From an uncultured Pelagibacteraceae bacterium (GTDB taxonomy: Bacteria > Pseudomonadota > Alphaproteobacteria > Pelagibacterales > Pelagibacteraceae): a stretch of 64,000 nt of DNA. The number at the start of each line of letters is the position of its first letter. Positions within the stretch are counted from its first letter, which is position 1. Positions 52,828 to 64,000 of this stretch are shown piece by piece. The stretch covers positions 110,949 to 174,948 of the forward strand of contig CACBYV010000001.1 in the NCBI GenBank assembly GCA_902543575.1, given 5' to 3'. The notes beneath the pieces were generated by a model, which saw nothing but the letters and a program-made list of their open reading frames with translations, was not told the origin of the DNA and did not search any database. A program made the translations under genes and the position numbers.

Positions 52828-53811
52828 ATGAAATTTCTAGATCAAGTTAAGATATATGTAAAAGCTGGCAACGGAGGGTCAGGATCTCCAAGTTTTCGTA
52901 GAGAAAAATTTGTAGAGTTTGGTGGCCCTGATGGCGGCGATGGAGGGAAAGGAGGATCTGTAATTCTTATAAGTGAAAGAAATCTTAATACTTTGATTGA
53001 TTACAGGTATCAACAACACTTCAAAGCTGAAAGAGGAAAGGATGGCAGCGGAAAAAACAAAACGGGGAAAGGTGGTGAAGATTTATATTTAAAAGTACCT
53101 TTAGGAACACAAGTATTTGAAGAAGATAATAAAACACTTATTTATGATTTTAAAAGTCAGAAAGAGGAATTTTTAGTAGCAAGCGGAGGTAAAGGAGGAT
53201 TTGGAAATACAAGGTTTAAGTCCTCAACCAATAGAGCCCCAAAAAAATTTACAAAAGGGGGTCAAGGAGAGGAATTTTGGATTTGGCTTCAACTAAAAAC
53301 AATTGCTGATATTGGTATCATAGGATTGCCCAATGCTGGTAAATCCAGCTTGCTTGCATCAATGACGAGTGCAAATCCAAAAATAGCAAACTATAAATTT
53401 ACTACAATTAATCCAAATCTTGGGGTTGCTAGTTATGATGACAAAGAAGTTACTTTAGCAGATATACCTGGTTTAATTGAGGGTGCTCATACCGGAACTG
53501 GTCTTGGGATAAAATTTTTAAAACATATAGAAAGGTGCAAAACTTTGCTACATTTAATAGATATAACTGAAGATGATTTATTTATTTCTTACAACCAAGT
53601 CAGAAAAGAATTATCAAAATACAGTAAAGATTTAGTTAAAAAAAAAGAAATAGTAGTTTTAAATAAAACTGACTTAATAGGTGAAGAGGAAAAAAAAGAA
53701 AAGATAAAAAAACTCAAGAATAAATTAAAAAAAAATATCTTTTTCATGTCAACAATGGATAAAAAATCAGTATCAGATATAAAGTCAAAGTTGGTAAACT
53801 ATGTATCTTAA
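52828..53811 (+). CDS. obgE: GTPase Obg/CgtA
   Basis: This 327-residue GTPase has the glycine-rich Obg fold (about 1-158) and a G domain with G1 GLPNAGKSS, G3 DIPG and NKTD. It works in 50S assembly and stress signalling, in keeping with the ribosomal genes upstream. It lacks any C-terminal OCT extension. The end overlaps proB by 11 bases. Confidence 0.97.
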   Translation: MKFLDQVKIYVKAGNGGSGSPSFRREKFVEFGGPDGGDGGKGGSVILISERNLNTLIDYRYQQHFKAERGKDGSGKNKTGKGGEDLYLKVPLGTQVFEEDNKTLIYDFKSQKEEFLVASGGKGGFGNTRFKSSTNRAPKKFTKGGQGEEFWIWLQLKTIADIGIIGLPNAGKSSLLASMTSANPKIANYKFTTINPNLGVASYDDKEVTLADIPGLIEGAHTGTGLGIKFLKHIERCKTLLHLIDITEDDLFISYNQVRKELSKYSKDLVKKKEIVVLNKTDLIGEEEKKEKIKKLKNKLKKNIFFMSTMDKKSVSDIKSKLVNYVS

Positions 53812-54907
53812 GGACTCCAAAACTGTAGTAATAAAAATAGGTTCATCTTTATTAATAAATGACAATAAAATTATTAGAGAAAAATGGCTTTTGGAATTTG
53901 CTAAAGATATTAGAGAGTTACAAAAACTTAAAAAGAACATTGTTATAGTAAGTTCTGGAGCAATTGCTTTAGGGTGTAAAAAATTACAATTAAATAAAAA
54001 AACTTTAAAGCTTGATAAAAGCCAAGCTGTTGCATCAATTGGACAAATAGAATTAATGAATCTTTTTAAAAAGACATTTAGCTCAAATAAAATAAATATT
54101 TCTCAAATTCTAATTACTTTAGAAGATACTGAACAAAGAAGAAGAGCTATAAATGCTAAAAGAACTTTCGAAAACTTATTTGAGCTTAATTTTGTACCTG
54201 TTGTTAATGAAAATGATAGTATTGCAACATCTGAAATTAAATACGGAGATAATGACAGATTAGCATCAAGAGTTGCACAAATATCAGGTGCAGATTGCTT
54301 AATATTATTGTCTGATGTTGATGGATTGTATTCTAAAAACCCAAAAATTCATAAAAATGCTAAATTGATTAAAGAAATAAAAAATATTGATTCTAAAATT
54401 GAAAATTTTTCAAGTAAAAGCACAAGTGAGTATGGTACTGGTGGAATGAAAACGAAAATTGATGCTGCAAAAGTATGTCAAGTCTCGGGTTGCTATATGG
54501 CTATTGCAAATGGTTTAATTAAAAGACCAATTAAAAAAATACTGGAACATAATTCTGGGACATGGTTTTTGCCAAAAGTATCTAAATTAGATGCAAGAAA
54601 AAAATGGATAATTAGCTCTATATCTCCAAAAGGAGAAATTATTATAGACGATGGTGCTTTAAATGCTTTAAAAAATGGAAAAAGTTTATTAGCGGCAGGT
54701 ATTAGAAAAGTTTCAGGAAAATTTGTTAAAGGTGATCATGTTAGAATTTTAGATAAAAATAACAATGAATTTGCTAGAGGGTTGAGCAGTTTTACATCTG
54801 ATGAGATATCCAAAATAAAAGGAGAACATTCTAACAAAATTAGTAATCTTTTAGGTTATGTTACAAAGTCTGAAGTTATACATAAAGATGATATGGTTAA
54901 AATTTAA
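53801..54907 (+). CDS. proB: Glutamate 5-kinase
   Basis: This 368-residue enzyme phosphorylates glutamate, the first committed step to proline. The N-terminal amino acid kinase domain has VVIKIGSSLL and IVVSSGAIALG and GTGGMKTKIDAA; the C-terminal PUA domain follows (about 275-360). Its start lies within the obg end and its stop overlaps proA by one base (TAATG), so Obg, ProB and ProA are produced together. Confidence 0.97.
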   Translation: MYLKDSKTVVIKIGSSLLINDNKIIREKWLLEFAKDIRELQKLKKNIVIVSSGAIALGCKKLQLNKKTLKLDKSQAVASIGQIELMNLFKKTFSSNKINISQILITLEDTEQRRRAINAKRTFENLFELNFVPVVNENDSIATSEIKYGDNDRLASRVAQISGADCLILLSDVDGLYSKNPKIHKNAKLIKEIKNIDSKIENFSSKSTSEYGTGGMKTKIDAAKVCQVSGCYMAIANGLIKRPIKKILEHNSGTWFLPKVSKLDARKKWIISSISPKGEIIIDDGALNALKNGKSLLAAGIRKVSGKFVKGDHVRILDKNNNEFARGLSSFTSDEISKIKGEHSNKISNLLGYVTKSEVIHKDDMVKI

Positions 54908-56154
54908 TGAGTAAACTACTTAAAAAAATTGGATTAAATTCTAGAAAAGCTTTGAATTCAAGTATTAGTCGAAAAAAAAAGAATAAAGTTTTAAAAGATT
55001 TTGTAAAATTAATTGAGATTAATAAGAATAAAATTATTAGTGAAAATAATAAAGATATTTTTTATGCAAGAAGAAAAAAATTAAAAGAAAACTTAATTCA
55101 AAGACTCGCTCTTAATAATAATAAATTAAAAAGTATAATTGACTCTATTAAAACTATTACTTCGTTTAAAGATCCAGTTAATCAAGTAACTTCCAAATGG
55201 AAAAGACCAAATGGACTTGAAATTAGAAGAGTTACAATACCAATAGGAGTTATAGGTGTAATATTTGAGAGTAGACCCAATGTTACTTCAGATGTATCAG
55301 CACTATGTTTTAAATCTGGAAATGCTGTTATATTAAGAGGTGGTTCAGAAGCCTACAATAGTAATAAAATTTTAGTAAATTTATTTAGGAAAGCTCTAAA
55401 AAAAAATAAAGTAAACGAAAATTACGTCCAGTTTATAAATAATAAAAGCAGAAAACTCGTAGATTATTTATTATCAAAAATGGAAAACTCCATTGATGTT
55501 GTAATACCACGAGGCGGAAAAAATTTAGTAAAAAAAGTTAAACAACTTTCAAAGGTGCCAGTTATTGGTCATTTAGAAGGAATTTGTCATACATATATTG
55601 ATAAAGAGGCAGAAGATAATATGGCAAACAAAATAGTATTAAATGCTAAGTTGAGAAATACTAGTATATGTGGTGCAACTGAAACTCTCTTAATACATAA
55701 AAATAAATCAAAATCAGTAAATTTAATTTTAAATTCACTAGCTGAAAGTGGTTGTAAAATTTTAGCTGATAGAAAAATAAGTAAATTATTTAAAGGCAAA
55801 ACGTATCCTGCAAATAATAATACTTGGTCAAAAGAACATCTTTCACCGATTATTTCCGTTAAATTAGTGAACGATGTCAAAGAAGCAGTTACCCATATCA
55901 ATAAATATGGAACTATGCATACAGATGCAATAGTAACCAAAAACAAAAATACAGCAAAATTCTTTATTAAGAATGTAAAAAGCTCAATTGCTATTCAAAA
56001 TTCATCAACGCAATTTGCTGATGGAGGAGAATTTGGTTTTGGTGGAGAGGTTGGAATTTCAACAAACACCTTGCCACCAAGAGGTCCTGTCGGTCTAAAT
56101 CAATTAGTAAGTTATAAATATGAAGTTTATGGTTCAGGGCAAATTAGAAAATAA
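54907..56154 (+). CDS. proA: Gamma-glutamyl phosphate reductase
   Basis: This 415-residue NADPH-dependent enzyme reduces gamma-glutamyl phosphate to glutamate semialdehyde in proline synthesis. The catalytic Cys is in NTSICGATETLL, with GVIFESRPNVTSD and EFGFGGEVGIST typical of the family. It is coupled to proB, and nadD starts 35 bases before its stop. Confidence 0.97.
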   Translation: MSKLLKKIGLNSRKALNSSISRKKKNKVLKDFVKLIEINKNKIISENNKDIFYARRKKLKENLIQRLALNNNKLKSIIDSIKTITSFKDPVNQVTSKWKRPNGLEIRRVTIPIGVIGVIFESRPNVTSDVSALCFKSGNAVILRGGSEAYNSNKILVNLFRKALKKNKVNENYVQFINNKSRKLVDYLLSKMENSIDVVIPRGGKNLVKKVKQLSKVPVIGHLEGICHTYIDKEAEDNMANKIVLNAKLRNTSICGATETLLIHKNKSKSVNLILNSLAESGCKILADRKISKLFKGKTYPANNNTWSKEHLSPIISVKLVNDVKEAVTHINKYGTMHTDAIVTKNKNTAKFFIKNVKSSIAIQNSSTQFADGGEFGFGGEVGISTNTLPPRGPVGLNQLVSYKYEVYGSGQIRK

Positions 56155-56662
56155 AAAGATTGGTATACTCGGTGGATCGTTTGATCCAGCACATGTTGGT
56201 CATGTAAGAATTTCTAAATTAGCAAAAAAAAATTATAATTTGAGCCAAGTTATATGGGCTATAACAAAACAAAATCCATTTAAAAAAAATAATCCAAATG
56301 ATCTATATAAAAGAACAGCTTATGCAAAAAAAATTAATAAAAATAATAAATTTATAAAAGTTAAATGTTTTGAAGAAATAATAAAATCTAATCGTACAGT
56401 AGATTTAATTAAATATTTAAAAAAAAAATTTAAACATTCAGAAATATTTTTTTTAATGGGGGCAGATAACCTGATAAATTTTCATAAATGGAAAGGGTAC
56501 AATTCAATAACTAAAATGTGCAAAATATTGGTATTTGATCGAAATGGATACAAATCAAAGGCTTTTAGATCTAAATCATTTAAGAAATATAATAAAAAAG
56601 CAGTTGAATTTATAAAGTTTAATAAAGTCAATATTTCATCTTCTCAATTAAGAAAAATTTGA
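56120..56662 (+). CDS. nadD: Nicotinate-nucleotide adenylyltransferase
   Basis: This 180-residue enzyme makes deaminoNAD in NAD synthesis. The nucleotidyltransferase motif GGSFDPAHVGH is at residues 18-28, and the C-terminal SSSQLR motif near the end is the ISSTxIR-like signature. It overlaps proA by 35 bases; the second methionine at 56129 would cut that overlap. The protein ends shortly after the motif, as is usual in alphaproteobacteria. Confidence 0.93.
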   Translation: MKFMVQGKLENKKIGILGGSFDPAHVGHVRISKLAKKNYNLSQVIWAITKQNPFKKNNPNDLYKRTAYAKKINKNNKFIKVKCFEEIIKSNRTVDLIKYLKKKFKHSEIFFLMGADNLINFHKWKGYNSITKMCKILVFDRNGYKSKAFRSKSFKKYNKKAVEFIKFNKVNISSSQLRKI

Positions 56663-56679
56663 TACTCTTAATTTAATTA

Positions 56680-57030
56680 ATGGAAAAAATATCAGCTCTT
56701 AAAGATGAAATAATCAAAACGCTTGATATTAATAAAGCCTTAGACATAGTTTCAATAGATCTCGAAGGAAAGTCATCAGTTGCGGACTTCATGATTATAG
56801 CTAGTGGTACATCATCAAGACATATTCAAGCTTTATCAGAACAAGTTTTTGAAAAATTAAAAATTAATGGTGTGAATAATTGTAAAATTGAAGGAAAAGA
56901 TAGCAATGATTGGAAGCTTGTAGATGGAATAGACTTAATAGTTCATATTTTTAATCCTGAAAAAAGAAAATTTTACGAATTAGAAAAAATGTGGTCAGAA
57001 TTAATTCCTAAAGAAAAACTGATCATATGA
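56680..57030 (+). CDS. rsfS: Ribosome silencing factor RsfS
   Basis: This 116-residue protein binds L14 and prevents joining of subunits when nutrients are low. Family sequences seen are ALDIVSIDLEGKSSVADFMIIASG, SSRHIQALSEQV and the terminal FNPEKRKFYELEKMW. The nadD-rsfS order is common in bacteria. The usual neighbour rlmH is absent here; the Ctp peptidase gene starts 4 bases before its stop. Confidence 0.95.
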   Translation: MEKISALKDEIIKTLDINKALDIVSIDLEGKSSVADFMIIASGTSSRHIQALSEQVFEKLKINGVNNCKIEGKDSNDWKLVDGIDLIVHIFNPEKRKFYELEKMWSELIPKEKLII

Positions 57031-58160
57031 AAAAAGTATACTTTATAGCTTCATTATTTTTTTTCATATTTACAAATCCAATTTTGAGTAATGAAAACGA
57101 TATTTACAAAAAAATTGATTTATTCAGCGAAGTCTTAGATAAAATTAATAAAGAATATGTTGATGAAGTAAACCAGAGTGAAGCAATGGATGCTGCTATA
57201 AACGGCGTTTTGCAATCTTTGGATCCTTATTCAGCATATATGTCTCCGGACTCGTTTAAAAATATGCAAACTGAGACTAGCGGAGAATTTGGAGGATTGG
57301 GCATAGAAGTCAGTATGGAGGCTGGTGTCGTAAAAGTAATTTCTCCAATTGATAACTCACCAGCTGAGGAGGTTGGTGTCAAAGCCGGAGATTACATCGT
57401 TAAAATTGATGATGTTCAAGTTCAAGGAAAAACTCTTTCTGAAGCTGTAGAATTAATGAGAGGACCAGTTGGATCTGATATAGAGATTACCGTTAGAAGA
57501 AGGGGAGAAAGAAAAGCACTTATATTTACAATTACAAGAGAAATTATACAAGTTACATCTGTAAAGTCAGAAATTAAAGATGATCAAACAGCTTATATAA
57601 GATTAACATCATTCAATGAGAATAGTAGTAAACAAATAAAAAATAAAATCAAAGAATTTAAAAAAAATAAGAAAATTAAAAATTACATATTAGATTTAAG
57701 AAACAATCCTGGTGGATTGTTATCTCAAGCAATAAAAATTTCAGATTATTTTTTAGAAAATGGAGAAATAGTTTCTACAAAAAGTAAAAGGAAGTATGAA
57801 AACAGAAAATGGTTTGCAAAAAAAGGAGATATTATTGATGGAGAAACAATGGTTATTTTGATTAATTATGGGTCTGCATCAGCATCTGAAATTGTTGCAG
57901 GAGCACTACAAGATCACAAAAGAGCAATATTAGTAGGAGAGAGTACATATGGAAAAGGGTCAGTCCAATCAATTATTCCTTTAGAAAATGAAGGTGCCAT
58001 AAGACTTACTGTTTCTAAATACTATCTCCCATCGGGTAAATCGATTTCAAGAGTAGGTGTAAATCCAGATATAGTTATTGCTGAAGGTTCAGATGAATTT
58101 AGAATAAATACAGATACCGATAACCAGTTGGAATTTGCTCTTAAATTATTAAATGGTTAA
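57027..58160 (+). CDS. ctpA: C-terminal processing peptidase (S41, Ctp/Prc family)
   Basis: This 377-residue exported serine peptidase has a signal peptide (residues 4-21), a PDZ domain (about 85-170) and the S41 catalytic domain with Ser285 (YGSASASEI) and Lys310 (STYGKGSVQ), 25 residues apart as expected. It trims unfolded or tagged proteins in the periplasm and in other alphaproteobacteria affects wall enzymes. It overlaps rsfS by 4 bases (ATGA) and is followed by rppH after 2 bases. Confidence 0.95.
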   Translation: MKKVYFIASLFFFIFTNPILSNENDIYKKIDLFSEVLDKINKEYVDEVNQSEAMDAAINGVLQSLDPYSAYMSPDSFKNMQTETSGEFGGLGIEVSMEAGVVKVISPIDNSPAEEVGVKAGDYIVKIDDVQVQGKTLSEAVELMRGPVGSDIEITVRRRGERKALIFTITREIIQVTSVKSEIKDDQTAYIRLTSFNENSSKQIKNKIKEFKKNKKIKNYILDLRNNPGGLLSQAIKISDYFLENGEIVSTKSKRKYENRKWFAKKGDIIDGETMVILINYGSASASEIVAGALQDHKRAILVGESTYGKGSVQSIIPLENEGAIRLTVSKYYLPSGKSISRVGVNPDIVIAEGSDEFRINTDTDNQLEFALKLLNG

Positions 58161-58162
58161 GA

Positions 58163-58639
58163 ATGAAAGAAAAATTTCAAAAACTTCCACTAAGAAATGG
58201 TGTTGGTATCGCAGTCCTAAATAAAGAAAATAAGATATTTGTTGCAAAAAGAATTGATAATCCTGCTGATTTTTGGCAGATGCCTCAGGGCGGTATTGAT
58301 GAAGGTGAAAATTATTTTGATGCAGCGTTGAGGGAACTTAAAGAAGAAACAAGTATAAAGTCAGTAGAACTAGTTAAAGAAATAAGCAAATACACAACTT
58401 ACGATCTTCCTGATCGCCTTTTAGGAATTATTTGGAAAGGAAAATATAAAGGCCAAAAGCAAAAGTGGTTTATTGTAAAGTTTAATGGAGAGGAAAATGA
58501 GATTAACATTAAAACTAAACATCCTGAATTCTTAGATTGGAAATGGATAGATATTAAAGATTTAACAACTAAAGTTGTAGATTTTAAACTTCATGTTTAC
58601 CAAGAAGTTCAAAAAGAACTAGAAAAAGTAGTTAATTAA
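58163..58639 (+). CDS. rppH: RNA pyrophosphohydrolase RppH (Nudix)
   Basis: This 158-residue enzyme removes the 5' pyrophosphate of mRNAs and so starts their decay. The Nudix box runs GGIDEGENYFDAALRELKEE followed by T-S, and the preceding FWQMPQGG and later LPDRLLGIIWKGKYKGQKQKW are RppH-typical. It is the last gene of this rightward run and overlaps the convergent atpC gene by 8 bases. Confidence 0.95.
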   Translation: MKEKFQKLPLRNGVGIAVLNKENKIFVAKRIDNPADFWQMPQGGIDEGENYFDAALRELKEETSIKSVELVKEISKYTTYDLPDRLLGIIWKGKYKGQKQKWFIVKFNGEENEINIKTKHPEFLDWKWIDIKDLTTKVVDFKLHVYQEVQKELEKVVN

Positions 58640-59029
58640 TACTTATAGATTTTAGAACTTCGACTTTGTGATTTAAAAGAAATCTTTTTTGATCATCGAT
58701 ATTATCTTTTGATAATTCTGCTTCAGCACTCCTTATCGACTCAGATACAAAATTTTTATCAGCATCTTTTAAATCAAAAATTGAACTAGTTAATACAGAT
58801 AATGTATTGTCTTTAAATTCAACAATACCATCTTCAACATAGAAACTTTGTTCCTCAGATTCAGAGAATACCCTAATTATACCTGGTTTTAAAAAAGAGA
58901 TAATTGGAATATGGTCTTTAAGAATACCAATCTCTCCTTCTACAGCAGGTATTACAACCTCAAATACATTGTCTTTAGAAATAAAAGATTGTTCTGGGTT
59001 TACAATATCTATATTAAAAAGATTACTCA

Positions 59030-59030
<1 letters not shown>
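58632..59030 (-). CDS. atpC: ATP synthase epsilon subunit
   Basis: This 132-residue F1 stalk subunit has the beta-sandwich N-terminal domain (FEVVIPAVEGEIGILKDHIP, YVEDGIVEFKDNTLSVL) and a helical C-terminal part. It couples rotation to the catalytic head and can inhibit hydrolysis. It is the last gene of atpHAGDC, with a one-base overlap with atpD. A zeta-type inhibitor gene also lies in this window. Confidence 0.96.
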
Positions 59031-61335
<2,305 letters not shown>

Positions 61336-61341
61336 TTATGA

Positions 61342-62862
61342 TTATTTAATTCCTTTAACTAATTCTACTAATTGTTTTTCAATGTCTTCCTCAATCTTCC
61401 CAGTTTTGGCAATAGACTCCATAATCTCAGGCTTATCAGATTTACACTTTTGTAGAACTTTATTTTCAAAGTCTGCTACATCTTTAAGTTCAATATCATC
61501 CAAATAACCTTTTACGCCACAGAAAATTGATATAACTTGTTCAGCAACTGTCATGGGAGAATACTGTCCTTGTTTTAAAAGTTCAGTTAACTTCGAACCT
61601 CTATTTAAAAGTTTTTGTGTAGATGCATCTAAATCAGATCCAAATTGAGCAAAAGCTGCCATTTCTCTGTATTGAGCTAATTCTAATTTAATTGATCCAG
61701 CCACAGATTTCATAGCTTTAGTTTGTGCAGCTGATCCAACTCTAGATACGGATAATCCAACGTTTACTGCTGGTCTAATTCCTTGATTGAATAGTTCAGT
61801 TTCTAAAAATATTTGCCCGTCTGTAATAGATATTACATTTGTTGGAATGTATGCAGAGACATCGCCTGCTTGTGTTTCAATAATTGGTAGCGCAGTTAAA
61901 GAACCTCCACCATTTTCATCACTTAATTTAGCAGCTCTTTCTAATAATCTACTATGTAAATAAAACACATCTCCTGGGTATGCTTCACGCCCCGGTGGTC
62001 TTCTTAATAATAATGACATTTGTCTATATGCGACTGCTTGCTTAGATAAATCATCGTAAATAATTAAAGCATGCATTCCATTATCTCTAAAATATTCTCC
62101 CATAGTACATCCTGTGTAAGGAGCTAAAAACTGAAGAGGCGCAGAGTCTGAGGCTGTTGCGGAAACTATAGTCGTATATTCCATTGCGCCAGCGTCCTCT
62201 AAAGTTTTTACAATCTGAGCAACAGTTGATCTTTTTTGTCCAATTGCAACATATATACAATAAAGTTTTTTACTTTCGTCCTCTGACTCATTAATTTTCT
62301 TTTGATTGATAATTGTATCGATAGCTACTGCGGTTTTACCAGTTTGACGATCTCCAATTATAAGTTCTCTTTGCCCTCTTCCAACAGGAATTAAGCTATC
62401 AATTGCTTTTAAACCTGTTTGCATTGGTTCTCCAACTGATTGTCGTGGAATAATTCCTGGAGCTTTAACTTCAACTCTTTTTCTTTCTAAGCTTTTATCT
62501 AAAGCTCCTTTTCCATCAATTGGATTTCCTAATCCATCAACAACTCTTCCTAAAAGTTGTTTTCCAACTGGTACATCAACAATCGCACCAGTTCTTTTTA
62601 CAGTATCACCCTCTTTAATTTCTCTATCATCGCCAAATATAACAACACCAACGTTGTCACTCTCTAAGTTTAATGCCATTCCTTTAGAGCCATCAGAAAA
62701 CTCAACCATTTCTCCTGCTTGAACATTATCCAAGCCATAAATTCTTGCAATTCCATCTCCAACAGATAATACTTGTCCGACCTCTGAAACCTCAGCTCTA
62801 TCTCCAAGTTTTTTTATCTGTTCTTTTAATATTTTTGTTACTTCTGAAGGATTTATTTCCAT
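61342..62862 (-). CDS. atpA: ATP synthase alpha subunit
   Basis: This 506-residue F1 subunit has Walker A GDRQTGKT and the signature [14 protein letters not shown]. It pairs with beta in the hexamer and carries non-catalytic nucleotide sites. It follows atpH directly with no gap. Start and length match the family. Confidence 0.99.
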   Translation of the reverse strand: MEINPSEVTKILKEQIKKLGDRAEVSEVGQVLSVGDGIARIYGLDNVQAGEMVEFSDGSKGMALNLESDNVGVVIFGDDREIKEGDTVKRTGAIVDVPVGKQLLGRVVDGLGNPIDGKGALDKSLERKRVEVKAPGIIPRQSVGEPMQTGLKAIDSLIPVGRGQRELIIGDRQTGKTAVAIDTIINQKKINESEDESKKLYCIYVAIGQKRSTVAQIVKTLEDAGAMEYTTIVSATASDSAPLQFLAPYTGCTMGEYFRDNGMHALIIYDDLSKQAVAYRQMSLLLRRPPGREAYPGDVFYLHSRLLERAAKLSDENGGGSLTALPIIETQAGDVSAYIPTNVISITDGQIFLETELFNQGIRPAVNVGLSVSRVGSAAQTKAMKSVAGSIKLELAQYREMAAFAQFGSDLDASTQKLLNRGSKLTELLKQGQYSPMTVAEQVISIFCGVKGYLDDIELKDVADFENKVLQKCKSDKPEIMESIAKTGKIEEDIEKQLVELVKGIK

Positions 62863-63417
62863 TTATGCCTCTATCATTTGTTTTTGAATTTGTTGCAGTT
62901 TATTTTTAATAGAATTATCTACCATTGTACTTCCCACTTTTAATACCAAGCCACCAATTAAACTTGGGTCAAATTTATAATTTAACTGTATCTTTGCTCC
63001 AAAGTTTTGAGATAGCTCTTCTTTAATTTTAGAAATATCTGTTTCATTAAGTTCTTTAGCTGAAAAAAGCTCTGCTTTTATTTCACCTCTAGCTTTCGAA
63101 CATACCTCTAAAAAGTCACTTAAAATTTTTTCTAAATAAAAAAATCTTCTTTTTTGAATTAAAAAAACTAGAAATCTTTTTAAAAGATTATCAAAATTGT
63201 TTTTTTCAGAAATTGTTTCAATAACTTTAGTTAAATCCTCAATACTAGTCGTAGGGTTTTTGATTAAATATCTAAATTCTTCACTTTCATTTATGAGTCT
63301 ACTAATTGCAACGACTTGTTCCTCTACTTTTGCTAGAGATTTATCTTCGTTAGCCAGCTCAAATAATGCTTGGGCATAACTGTTATTAGAAGTTATTGAT
63401 ATTTTATTTTCGCTCAA
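62863..63417 (-). CDS. atpH: ATP synthase delta subunit (start TTG)
   Basis: This 184-residue peripheral stalk subunit (delta, OSCP) opens the F1 operon. It is the usual size, with NSYAQALFELANED at the start and IGGLVLKVGSTMVDNSIKNK near the end. The start codon is TTG (63415-63417): an in-frame stop lies just upstream and no ATG is available there. F0 genes are not adjacent, as is usual in alphaproteobacteria, where F0 is a separate operon. Confidence 0.96.
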   Translation of the reverse strand: MSENKISITSNNSYAQALFELANEDKSLAKVEEQVVAISRLINESEEFRYLIKNPTTSIEDLTKVIETISEKNNFDNLLKRFLVFLIQKRRFFYLEKILSDFLEVCSKARGEIKAELFSAKELNETDISKIKEELSQNFGAKIQLNYKFDPSLIGGLVLKVGSTMVDNSIKNKLQQIQKQMIEA

Positions 63418-63519
63418 TTTATACTCTCAATTGTGAAGATGTTTAAAATTTCGCTTAGATAACATACGAATTATCAGTCTTCAAGGCTCAGATTGTGAAA
63501 AATGGTAAGATTTAATGGG

Positions 63520-64000
63520 CTAATTGAAGCTGATAGGGTCAACATCAACTGAAAGTTTCATTCCTTTGGAGAGTTGAAAATCTTTCAATACATCTTTCAA
63601 TTTTTTCTGAACATTAGATGTTTTTTTTGCCCTTATTAATAGTCTATTTCTGAATTTTTGATTAATTCTATATATTGGAGCATTTACTGGTCCTAAAATT
63701 TTTGCATCTATAGATTTTGATAAAATATTTTTAAGTTTTACGGCATCTATATCAAGTTTTTTTTCATTTGATGAAGATAAGATTAAAGCGATAAATCTTT
63801 CGTAGGGTGGTAGATTATTCCTCTTTCTTAAATTTAATTCATTTTCTAGAAATTTAAAAGGATCTTCATTTGTAATTTGATTTATAACTTCTGGTTTTAA
63901 ATTGTATGTTTGGAAATAAATATTAGCCGGTTTGCCGGTTCTACCTGCTCTTCCTGATAACTGATGGTAAAGTTGTAAATTTTTTTCAGTGCTCCTAAGA
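63520..64000 (-). CDS. priA: Primosomal protein N' PriA (C-terminal part only)
   Basis: The minus strand reads without stops from the window edge to TAG at 63520-63522 and encodes about 159 residues of the PriA helicase C-terminus. Recognisable are LYHQLSGRAGRTGKPA (helicase motif VI) with FQTYNL after it, LRKRNNLPPYERFIALIL and the terminal KLSVDVDPISFN. PriA restarts stalled replication forks. The priA-atpH adjacency is common in alphaproteobacteria. The N-terminal part lies outside the window. Confidence 0.92.
   Translation of the reverse strand, partial: LRSTEKNLQLYHQLSGRAGRTGKPANIYFQTYNLKPEVINQITNEDPFKFLENELNLRKRNNLPPYERFIALILSSSNEKKLDIDAVKLKNILSKSIDAKILGPVNAPIYRINQKFRNRLLIRAKKTSNVQKKLKDVLKDFQLSKGMKLSVDVDPISFN

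Overview
The window reads as a streamlined, strongly AT-rich alphaproteobacterial chromosome of the SAR11 / Candidatus Pelagibacter type. Evidence: lysine- and isoleucine-rich proteins, start/stop codons that overlap or lie a few bases apart, tail-to-tail genes that overlap by 4 to 14 bases, and alphaproteobacterial marker arrangements (ChvI-ChvG, the RegA/ActR regulator, an F1-ATPase zeta-type inhibitor, priA next to atpHAGDC, a class I lysyl-tRNA synthetase). I see no tRNA or rRNA genes, CRISPR arrays, insertion sequences or prophage, and no gene-free stretch above 300 bases.

Layout. 1-2654: isocitrate lyase (partial) preceded by an unlisted 53-residue gene, both divergent from a ScfR/RamB-type regulator across a dense array of TTTACAAA half-sites. 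2641-10980: TPR protein, lysine-rich coiled-coil protein, cyclopropane fatty acid synthase (frameshifted), DapA-family aldolase, glycosyltransferase 9, J-domain protein, oligopeptidase B, small heat-shock protein and a lipoprotein. 11119-16345: a BMP-family nucleoside-type ABC importer (two of four genes frameshifted in homopolymers) beside a purine-type phosphoribosyltransferase. 16373-25677: paired DUF1330 genes, AlkA-like glycosylase, drug/metabolite transporter, MsrA, sulfurtransferase, RND efflux pair, lytic transglycosylase, nuclease, zeta inhibitor and VanZ-like protein. 25704-34857: phosphoglycerate mutase, MurU, AmgK, TsaE, AhcY, ChvG, ChvI and DNA polymerase I. 34958-40369: BioY, RegA and a four-gene polyamine operon (decarboxylase, deoxyhypusine-synthase-like enzyme, AguB, AguA). 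40370-49455: queuosine-precursor transporter, L28, PyrD, LysRS, TrkH, AmpG-like permease, NlpC/P60 peptidase, TyrA and HisC. 49518-52069: a SAM-II riboswitch followed by metX-metW-gloB. 52080-58639: L21-L27-Obg-ProB-ProA-NadD-RsfS-Ctp-RppH. 58632-64000: atpHAGDC and the end of priA.

How the parts connect. Sulfur/methyl metabolism (metX, metW, ahcY, msrA) has a visible SAM-sensing switch at metX. Cell-wall turnover and recycling is represented by the SLT transglycosylase, AmpG-like permease, NlpC/P60 peptidase, AmgK and MurU. Polyamine synthesis is packed in one overlapping operon with a terminator-like leader. The F1-ATPase operon and its probable inhibitor (zeta) lie in the same window. Three +1 homopolymer frameshifts (A9 in cfa, T8 and T7 in the BMP transporter) break otherwise well-conserved genes; they are either sequencing artefacts or points where transcriptional slippage restores the frame.
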